34,921 nt of DNA from Amycolatopsis kentuckyensis (GTDB taxonomy: Bacteria; Actinomycetota; Actinomycetes; Mycobacteriales; Pseudonocardiaceae): NCBI RefSeq assembly GCF_002155975.1, contig NZ_MUMI01000076.1:1-34921 (forward strand), written 5' to 3'. A model generated the notes under the pieces. That model had not been told where the DNA came from and made no database searches. It was given only the letters and a program-made list of their open reading frames with translations. Positions 29,766-34,921 of the stretch are shown here, piece after piece. The position numbers and the translations under genes are program-made. The first letter of the stretch is position 1. Every line of letters begins with the position of its first letter.

Positions 29766-30316
29766 TGGCCGCCCCGGTGGCGGGCCGCCGCGCCGCGGTC
29801 GCGCTCGTGGTGCCGCTGGTGGCCGGCGCCGTCGTCTCGGTGGTGCTCGGGGTCTACGGCGGCCTGCACACGCCGACCGGGGTCGCGGTGAACGTCGCGG
29901 GCTTCTCCGGGCCGCAGGCGGTGAAGGCGTGGCTCGCCACGGTCGTCGTCGTGCTCGCCCTCGTCCAGCTCGTCTCGGCACTGGCGATGTACGGCAAGCT
30001 CGGCGGCCGCGCGCCCGCGTGGGTCGCGCCGGTGCACCGGTGGTCGGGGCGGCTGGCCTTCCTCGCATCGATCCCGGTCGCGATGCACTGCCTCTACGCG
30101 CTCGGGTTCCAGGCGTTCGAGCTGCGTGTGCTCCTGCATTCCCTGCTCGGGTGCTTCTTCTACGGCGTGTTCGTCGCGAAGATGCTCCTGCTGCGCAAGG
30201 ACGGCGCGCCGGCGTGGTCGCTCCCGCTGCTGGGCGGCCTGGCCTTCACCGGGCTGGTCGGGCTCTGGCTGAGCGCGTCGCTGTGGTTCTTCACCCAGTC
30301 CGGCTTGACCTTCTAG
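29765..30316 (+). CDS. Histidine-containing membrane protein (DUF6529/cytochrome b561-like)
   Basis: A 183-residue integral membrane protein with about five hydrophobic helices ([98 protein letters not shown]). Histidines 91, 108 and 125 fall at or in the membrane helices (VHRWSGR, VAMHCLY, LLHSLLG), as in b561/ferric-reductase-type haem proteins. It fits the DUF6529 family of actinobacterial proteins found with Rieske proteins; haem binding is inferred. The ATG overlaps the upstream stop, and the Rieske gene follows 25 bases later. Confidence 0.78.
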   Translation: MAAPVAGRRAAVALVVPLVAGAVVSVVLGVYGGLHTPTGVAVNVAGFSGPQAVKAWLATVVVVLALVQLVSALAMYGKLGGRAPAWVAPVHRWSGRLAFLASIPVAMHCLYALGFQAFELRVLLHSLLGCFFYGVFVAKMLLLRKDGAPAWSLPLLGGLAFTGLVGLWLSASLWFFTQSGLTF

Positions 30317-30341
30317 CGGTATTGCTCTCGGAGGACGAAAC

Positions 30342-30767
30342 GTGCGCAACGACGAAGTGGACCCGGTGCTGGCGCGTCGGACGGCCCTCGCGGTCTTCGG
30401 CGCCGGGCTGGCGGCCGGCTGCAGCACCTACGGCGGCAGCCAGAGCGGGACGTCGGCAGCCCCGGCACCCGCCGGCACCGAACTCGGCGCGACCGCGGAC
30501 GTCCCGGTCGGGGGCGGCAAGGTCTTCGCGGACAAGCAGGTGGTGGTCACCCAGCCGGCGGCGGGGACCTTCGAGGCCTTTTCGGCGATCTGCACCCACC
30601 AGGGCTGCACGGTCGACGCCGTCGCCGACGGCACCGTCAACTGCCCGTGCCACGGCAGCAAGTTCAAGATCGCCGACGGTTCGGTGGCGAACGGCCCGGC
30701 GTCGAAGCCCCTGGAGAAGAAGGCGATCACGGTGGCGGACGGCAAGATCACCCTGGCTCAGGCGTAG
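30342..30767 (+). CDS. Rieske [2Fe-2S] lipoprotein
   Basis: A 141-residue protein. The N-terminus has a twin-arginine pair (Arg12-Arg13) and a lipobox LAAGC with Cys27, so it is probably exported by Tat and lipid-anchored. After a Ser/Ala/Pro-rich linker, the Rieske domain has CTHQGC (Cys84, His86, Cys89) and CPCHGSKF (Cys101, Cys103, His104); Cys84/His86/Cys101/His104 bind the cluster and Cys89-Cys103 form the stabilising disulfide. It carries one electron on the outer face of the membrane. The GTG at 30342 has GGAGG 7 bases upstream. Together with the histidine-containing membrane protein it may form a minimal quinol-to-acceptor or periplasmic redox chain. It is far shorter than the QcrA subunit of the bc1 complex. 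Confidence 0.92.
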   Translation: MRNDEVDPVLARRTALAVFGAGLAAGCSTYGGSQSGTSAAPAPAGTELGATADVPVGGGKVFADKQVVVTQPAAGTFEAFSAICTHQGCTVDAVADGTVNCPCHGSKFKIADGSVANGPASKPLEKKAITVADGKITLAQA

Positions 30768-30854
30768 GCCTTCGTGACGGTCCGGCTTCGATCGTCCACA
30801 ACGGATCCGACGTGTCCGGCACGGGCGGGAAGGGACCGGCCGGGCGCGGCGCGC

Positions 30855-30869
30855 CCCGCTCTTCGCGGG
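30855..30869. terminator. Short hairpin in the gap after the Rieske gene
   Basis: CCCGC (30855-30859), TCTTC loop, GCGGG (30865-30869). It is a weak stem in the 188-base gap 30768-30955, in which I see no other gene; CACGAT at 30943-30948 may be the -10 of the next, possibly leaderless, gene. Confidence 0.3.
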
Positions 30870-30955
30870 CCAGCGAGCCCGTCGTGGCCCAACCGTGACG
30901 GGCGGTCCGGTAATCCGATCGCCCGCGGCCGGGTGCCTCTGGCACGATCGGGCGG

Positions 30956-31873
30956 GTGCGCCCGGTCGAGATCGCCTGCGACGAGTCGGGTTCGGAGGGC
31001 GAGAACCTGCTCGGGGGCGAGACCGACGTCTTCGCCCACGCCGGCGTCCGGATGTCCTGGCCCGAGGCGACCGCGTGCGTGCGGGAGATCCGCGCCCGCA
31101 TCGGCTCGCCCGCCGAGGAGTACAAGGCCAACCACCTGCTGCGCGCGAAGCACCGCGCGGTGCTCGAATGGCTCCTCGCCCCGGACGGCCCCCTGGCCGG
31201 CCGCGGGCACGTGCACCTGACCGGCAAGACGTTCTTCGCCGTCCGCGCGGCGGTCTCGCTGCTGGCCGAGCAGGGCACGGACGCGATGGCCCGCACCCTC
31301 CACCGCACGGGCCCGGCCGCGTTCGGCGCCGCCCGCTGGCAGTTCTTCCTGACGGCGTTCACCAGCGTGCTGCGGCTGAACCCCCGTCGCGGCGTGACGA
31401 CGTCACCGCGGGAGTTCTTCGACCTGGTCGGCGAACTGGCCGCCGTCCCGGGCGAAGCCGGCGAAATAGTCGCCCGGTTCCGCGACGGCGGCGAGCGCGT
31501 GGCCGCCTACCGCGCGCGGCTGGCCGGCGATCCGGGCCTGGTGCCGGTGCTCGACCCGCTGGTACCGGCGGTGGTCCACACCGTCCGCCACTGGAGCGCC
31601 GACGGCACCCCGGTCGCCCTGGTCCACGACGAGCAGCTGGCCCTCACCGCCGAGCGCATCCTCCAGCTCAAGGCCACGCTCGGCCCCCGCCTGGCGGACG
31701 TGCGGTTCGTCGACTCCCGCACCGACGCCCGCGTCCAGATCGCCGACTTCCTGGCGGGCGTGGCCCGCCGCATCGCCTCGGACGCACTGAACGACCGCGG
31801 CGACCGGGAACTGACCACGCTGCTGACGTCGTTCGTGGACGCCGATTCGGTCTGGGACGGGCCCGTCGGGTGA
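30956..31873 (+). CDS. DUF3800 domain protein (RNase H-fold-like)
   Basis: A 305-residue protein. The N-terminal VEIACDESGSEGENLLGG carries the Asp9-Glu10-Ser11-Gly of DUF3800 (usually written DESGn), and the C-terminal segment VRFVDSRTDARVQIADFLAG is the other family hallmark (D-S-x...Q-x-A-D). The fold is predicted to be related to RNase H, with acidic residues suggesting metal binding; function is unproven, and family members are frequent in phage-defence and mobile regions. The GTG at 30956 has CACGAT 7 bases upstream. It ends 13 bases before the convergent 115-residue protein gene, whose strand also carries the STAND ATPase gene. Confidence 0.82.
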   Translation: MRPVEIACDESGSEGENLLGGETDVFAHAGVRMSWPEATACVREIRARIGSPAEEYKANHLLRAKHRAVLEWLLAPDGPLAGRGHVHLTGKTFFAVRAAVSLLAEQGTDAMARTLHRTGPAAFGAARWQFFLTAFTSVLRLNPRRGVTTSPREFFDLVGELAAVPGEAGEIVARFRDGGERVAAYRARLAGDPGLVPVLDPLVPAVVHTVRHWSADGTPVALVHDEQLALTAERILQLKATLGPRLADVRFVDSRTDARVQIADFLAGVARRIASDALNDRGDRELTTLLTSFVDADSVWDGPVG

Positions 31874-31886
31874 TCGCCCGGCCGGG

Positions 31887-32234
31887 TCAGAAGGTGATGT
31901 CGCCGCCGATGTCGCGCGCTTGCACGACGTTGCCGCCGACTCTGCCGGAGACCTGGTTGGTCACGCCGCCGGACTCGGCCTGCTGCCCGCCCGCTGCCTG
32001 TTCCCATTCGGCACGCAGCTGTTCACCGAACGCCGGATCGGCCGCCTGCTTCGCTTCCAGCGCTTCGGCCAGCTCGCGCACCTGCGGTGAGTCCTCCGCC
32101 GCCCCCTCCGCGGCCGTCAGGACGGCCGCGGCATCGGGGTCGTCGGCGAACTTGGCCTTGATCAGGTTGTACAACCCCACCACGGCTCTCCCCGCGGCGG
32201 CTGCGGCCACGGACACCAGTACAGGCTCAGGCAC
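31887..32234 (-). CDS. 115-residue conserved protein with VVQARDIGGDITF tail
   Basis: A 115-residue protein. Residues about 1-25 are a hydrophobic Ala/Val-rich helix (PVLVSVAAAAAGRAVVGLYN), then a charged helical part (KFADDPDAAAVL, RELAEALEAKQAADPAFGEQ). The end (GGVTNQVSGRVGGNVVQARD followed by IGGDITF) is the beta-type N-x-V-S-G-x-V-x-G-x-V-V-Q-A-R-D-I-x-G tail found on many actinobacterial conserved proteins, often close to STAND or XRE genes. It may be a protein-protein binding module. The GTG at 32232-32234 was chosen because GGAGGGG lies 5 bases upstream; a longer frame to 32393 has no RBS and enters the hairpin region. It follows the small peptide gene on the same strand and faces the DUF3800 gene. 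Confidence 0.75.
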   Translation of the reverse strand: MPEPVLVSVAAAAAGRAVVGLYNLIKAKFADDPDAAAVLTAAEGAAEDSPQVRELAEALEAKQAADPAFGEQLRAEWEQAAGGQQAESGGVTNQVSGRVGGNVVQARDIGGDITF

Positions 32235-32354
32235 AGCAACCCCTCCACGACCCACCGGCACAGCCTCGGTCCCCTTCGAGGATACGGTGACCCGCACGCC
32301 GCGCAAGGCCCTCGGCATGCTTGGAGCCGGTTCCGGCGCGGGAGCGGATGGGGT

Positions 32355-32399
32355 CCGGCGGTGGGGCAGAACCGTGCGTCGTCGCTGCCCCACCGCCGG
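32355..32399 (-). terminator. Perfect 15-bp hairpin between the peptide gene and the 115-residue protein gene
   Basis: CCGGCGGTGGGGCAG (32355-32369) and CTGCCCCACCGCCGG (32385-32399) are exact inverted repeats with a 15-base loop. It lies 15 bases after the small peptide gene's stop on the minus strand, before the 115-residue protein gene. No U-tract follows on either strand. It is likely a terminator of the peptide gene and/or an attenuator for the next gene. Confidence 0.7.
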
Positions 32400-32413
32400 G
32401 TTGGTAACTCGGA

Positions 32414-32605
32414 TTACGCCACAGCGCTGACTGCGGCGGCGTCAGGATTCCAGTATTCCTGGCCAACCATGACCGATCCGGTGAATACCAGCGCCAATGC
32501 CAGAGCGATGCCGGCGAGAAGGTTCTTGCTCATTCTTGTGGTGCTTTCTGCTCGTCCGTTCGGCAGCTTCGCTCGATCGTGTCGGGTGTCGTGCTCGGTT
32601 GACAT
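32414..32605 (-). CDS. Small membrane/secreted peptide (63 or 39 residues)
   Basis: The ATG at 32603-32605 gives 63 residues; an internal ATG at 32533 gives 39 residues. The shorter form starts MSKNLLAGIALALALVFTGS and continues VMVGQEYWNPDAAAVSAVA: a short positive start, a hydrophobic helix and a polar end with EYWNPD. This is either a signal peptide with a small mature peptide or a single-span membrane peptide. The longer form has a charged N-terminus and is supported by TAGAGT 6 bases before its ATG (leaderless). A perfect hairpin follows the stop. It sits on the same strand as, and 188 bases after, the STAND ATPase gene. No family is recognised. Confidence 0.6.
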   Translation of the reverse strand: MSTEHDTRHDRAKLPNGRAESTTRMSKNLLAGIALALALVFTGSVMVGQEYWNPDAAAVSAVA

Positions 32606-32793
32606 GATCGAACTCTAGGGGAGCCCCTCGGCGGCGCTGATGCCGGGCCCACCCTAAGTATTTCGAGTCGCCTCGCGAACTACCTCTATCAGGTTCACTG
32701 ACACTAAAGAGTTAATGCCACTTCGCGGCAGAACGTCGACTTGTCCCCATTCCGAGTCTACTTCGGAGTAGCTTTCACATTACTGGAGAGTAT
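32606..32793 (-). promoter_or_regulatory. Low-GC gap with -10 hexamer for the peptide gene and hairpin after the STAND gene
   Basis: This 188-base gap is clearly richer in A/T than the rest of the window. On the minus strand TAGAGT (32617-32612) lies 6 bases before the peptide ATG, with the inverted repeat AGGGG-AG-CCCCT overlapping it (32617-32628). Near the STAND stop is CTACT-TCGG-AGTAG (32758-32771), a stem with a tetraloop that may be its terminator. No gene is seen in the gap. Confidence 0.5.
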
Positions 32794-34920
32794 TCACCGT
32801 CGGCGCGGGGCCTCTCGAAGTGCGGCGAGGTCCGCGCGGACGTGCTGTTCGCGTTCGTGGTGGCCCAGGTCGTCGTAAATGGCCGCCGCGGCGAGCCAGC
32901 CTTCCTCGGCGGCGGCGAGGCGCCCGGTTTCGTGCAGCGCGTGGCCGAGCAGGTGGAGCGCCTCGGCCTCGACGATGGCGTTGTGGTTGCGCATGGCCAG
33001 CCGTACCGCTTGGCGCGCGTAGCCGATCGCCGCGGCGTGCCGCCCCTGGCGGTGGTTGACCTCGGCCATGACGAGGCAGGCGCGCGGGCCTGCCTCGACG
33101 TCGTTGATCTGCTGGATGATGGCCAGTGCGTGCAGGCCGTGACGCCGGGCTTCGGCGTAGTTCCCCTTTCGGCACAACGTGGCCGAGAGCTCCGCCAGTA
33201 TCTCGGCTTCGCCGTGCCGATTGCCGATGCTCTGCTTGAGGTCCAGGGCTTCGCGGTACAGGGCCAGGGCTTCGTCGTGCCGGCCGCGCTCGCGCAAGGT
33301 CTCCGCGAGGCGGTGGAGGATGGCCGATTCGGTGCCGGGGCTGCTGGTTGCGCGGAGCGTGCCCAACGCGCGCCGGTACATGGCTTCGGCGTCGTCCGGG
33401 TTGCCGATGTGGGCTTCGAAGGTGCCCAGGTGCAGGAGGGAGGTGGCGATCCAGACCGCGCCACCCGTCTGCTGCGCGATGGCGGCCGCGAGGTGGAATT
33501 CCCGCAATGCCGCGTCCCGATCGCCCAAGGCGAGGCAAATCAATCCGAGGTCGCTCCGGGTGGCACCCTCGGCCTCGAGGTTCTCCACGATTTGGGTCGA
33601 AGTCACCGAAACGCTGTAGGCGTCCCGCAATTCACCGTAAAAACCATACCTGCGGTAGATTCCGTACAAGGGGTGAGCGAGCCGCCAGGAATATTCGTGG
33701 TGATTGCGTTGCGCGGCCCACGGGATGAGCCGGTCGAAAGTGTTCTTCTCGGTCAGCAGCCAGGCGGCCGCGGCGCTCTCGGAAGTGAATTCGGCCGAGG
33801 GAACGCCGGCGATGGCGGGCAACATCGGGACGGGCGGGCGGAACGGGAACAGCAACCGGTCAGCGTTGTAGCCGGCGTGCAGGTAGTACGACAGCAGGCG
33901 GCGTTCGGCGTCTTCCCGGGTTTCGGTCTTTTCCTCCGCTTCGGCGACCTCCCGGGCGAAAGTCCGGAGCAGGTCGTGGATCCGGTAGCGGCCGGGAGCG
34001 CCCGTGTGGGTGAGGAAGTGCGTGCTGACCAGGACGTCGAGCGCGTGCCGGACGTCTTTCGCCGGCCAGCCGGTCAACGCGGCGGCGGCGGGCAGCGTCA
34101 GTTCCGGCGCCGGGGAAAGGCCGATCGACCGGAGCAGCTCGCGGGCTTCGCGGGGCAGCGCGTGGTAGGTGACCGAAAGCGCGGCCCGCATGTTCGCCGG
34201 CGGATCGTCTCCGTCGTCCCCGATGTCCAGCAGCCTGCTCCGGTCGCGCAGTTCGTCGGCGAACTCGGTCAGCGCGGCTCCGCGGCGGCTTTCGATGTGG
34301 TGGGCGACCAGTTGCAGCGCAAGGGGAACGCCGCCGCACAACGCGGAAATCCGCGCGAGCGGTTCCTGTTCGGCGGCGCCGCGGGGGCCGACGCGGTTGG
34401 TCAGGACCTCGACGGCGTGCGGTCCGTTGAGCGGGGTGACCGAGCAGCGCCGGGCCTCGTGGCGGCTCGCCAGTGCCGTGAGACCTTGGCGGCTCGTGAC
34501 GAGCAGCAGGCTCGGTGAGAGCGTGAACAGCAACGGCAGCACGTGCGCCGAGTTCGCCGCGTTGTCGAGCACTACCAGGGTGCGGTGCTGCGCAAGGATT
34601 TCCCGCAGCTTCGCCTCCCTCCGGGCGCGGGTCGGCAGGCGGGCGATGGGGACGTCGAAGGCGTCGAGGAGCTCGTCGACCACGTCCTCGGCTTTGACGG
34701 GACGCCCGCCGTCGAAGCCGTGCAGGTCCAGGTACAACGCCGTGTCGGCCAGCCTGCCGTACTGGCGGTGCGCCCAGTGCACCGCCAACGCGGTTTTCCC
34801 GATGCCCGCCAAGCCGTCCAGCACGATCACGCCGGGCCGGAACCGCCCGTCGGCGGTGCGGGCCAAGCCGTCGAGCGTCTTCTGCAGGTCGTGGTGTCCG
34901 ACGAAGCCGGCCGCGGCCGG
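32794..34920 (-). CDS. STAND NTPase with NB-ARC and TPR domains (5' end outside window)
   Basis: At least 708 residues, open to the window edge. The visible start (PAAAGFVGHHDLQKTLDGLA) is the linker before the NB-ARC of AfsR/SARP-type and XRE-NB-ARC proteins. Walker A is GLAGIGKTAL, Walker B is TLVVLDNAA, LLLVTSRQGL is the sensor/RNBS-like motif and CGGVPLALQLVAHH the GxP motif; a winged helix follows (LRSIGLSP, AALTGWPAKDVRHALDVLVS). The C-terminal ~370 residues are TPR-like repeats (ALREFHLAAAIAQQ, AEAMYRRALGTL, ALALYREALDLKQS). Such proteins act as signal-gated switches in regulation (AfsR) or as NLR-like defence proteins; which one depends on the missing N-terminal effector (SARP/HTH or other). 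A hairpin follows the stop, and two small genes come next on the strand. Confidence 0.9.
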   Translation of the reverse strand, partial: PAAAGFVGHHDLQKTLDGLARTADGRFRPGVIVLDGLAGIGKTALAVHWAHRQYGRLADTALYLDLHGFDGGRPVKAEDVVDELLDAFDVPIARLPTRARREAKLREILAQHRTLVVLDNAANSAHVLPLLFTLSPSLLLVTSRQGLTALASRHEARRCSVTPLNGPHAVEVLTNRVGPRGAAEQEPLARISALCGGVPLALQLVAHHIESRRGAALTEFADELRDRSRLLDIGDDGDDPPANMRAALSVTYHALPREARELLRSIGLSPAPELTLPAAAALTGWPAKDVRHALDVLVSTHFLTHTGAPGRYRIHDLLRTFAREVAEAEEKTETREDAERRLLSYYLHAGYNADRLLFPFRPPVPMLPAIAGVPSAEFTSESAAAAWLLTEKNTFDRLIPWAAQRNHHEYSWRLAHPLYGIYRRYGFYGELRDAYSVSVTSTQIVENLEAEGATRSDLGLICLALGDRDAALREFHLAAAIAQQTGGAVWIATSLLHLGTFEAHIGNPDDAEAMYRRALGTLRATSSPGTESAILHRLAETLRERGRHDEALALYREALDLKQSIGNRHGEAEILAELSATLCRKGNYAEARRHGLHALAIIQQINDVEAGPRACLVMAEVNHRQGRHAAAIGYARQAVRLAMRNHNAIVEAEALHLLGHALHETGRLAAAEEGWLAAAAIYDDLGHHEREQHVRADLAALREAPRRR

Positions 34921-34921
34921 C

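Noticed and set aside
31887..32393. 168-codon form of the VVQARDIG-tail protein starting at 32393
   Set aside because: Its first 53 codons run into the 15-bp hairpin and are Arg/Pro-rich; GGAGGGG five bases before the GTG at 32234 marks the likely start.
1..34921. Mobile elements or a prophage
   Set aside because: No transposase, integrase, resolvase, terminal inverted repeats or phage structural gene was found on either strand; the tRNA-like fragment alone is not enough.

Overview
The window is very GC-rich actinobacterial DNA (above about 70% GC by eye). Coding is dense, GTG starts are common, many genes look leaderless and convergent genes often overlap at their 3' ends. The gene content (type VII-secretion-like proteins with Gly/Ser-rich repeats, a DUF6292-type protein, several ANTAR regulators, LigD-type repair proteins, a MocR regulator, a SigG-type sigma factor) points to a filamentous actinomycete of the Pseudonocardiaceae, most likely Amycolatopsis or a close relative. 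This assignment is inference from family content. No rRNA, intact tRNA, insertion sequence, integrase or CRISPR array was seen.

Layout. (1) 1-5 kb: the 3' end of a hypothetical gene, a 35-bp tandem repeat array, an MFS exporter divergent from a MocR regulator, a second DHA2-type MFS exporter behind a TetR-type operator, and an SRPBCC protein. (2) 5-7.2 kb: a bifunctional-nuclease-domain protein, a SigG-like ECF sigma factor with a SnoaL-like tail, and a convergent DUF2087 protein. (3) 7.2-13 kb: a tight five-gene operon with a fatty acyl-AMP ligase, an acyl carrier protein, a small ESX-type protein with a YxxxE signal, a 1066-residue repeat-rich WXG-like protein and a 119-residue helical protein. 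It couples acyl activation to type VII-type proteins and is one of the two most interesting loci. (4) 13-26 kb: a stress and repair region. It holds an ANTAR-like mini-protein, a two-helix membrane protein, a hemerythrin, an acidic 44-residue peptide, a LigD phosphoesterase-polymerase fusion, a PfkB kinase, RecQ, three larger ANTAR proteins, an STAS protein, a SpoIIE-like phosphatase, a GH5 glycosidase and a stand-alone LigD polymerase domain. Several of these genes are preceded by GTTT/GNNT-N15-17-GGGTA(T/C/G) motifs typical of the stress sigma factor family (SigB/SigF). The STAS protein lacks its phosphorylatable serine and the phosphatase lacks its metal-binding aspartates. (5) 26-31 kb: a DUF6292-type protein, a DoxX-like membrane protein, two alpha/beta hydrolases, and a three-gene operon of a secreted protein, a histidine-containing membrane protein and a Rieske lipoprotein that looks like an electron-transfer module. 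(6) 31-34.9 kb: a DUF3800 protein facing a minus-strand series of an NB-ARC/TPR (STAND) ATPase cut by the window edge, a leaderless small membrane peptide, a perfect 15-bp hairpin, and a 115-residue protein ending in the NVVQARDIGGDITF-type tail seen in many actinobacterial conserved proteins. This is the second most interesting locus.

Two tandem arrays (171-375 and 20831-20971) each repeat the stop-codon end of a minus-strand gene downstream of that gene, which suggests a shared mechanism of 3'-end tandem duplication. All function calls are from reading translated sequence; no database search was run.
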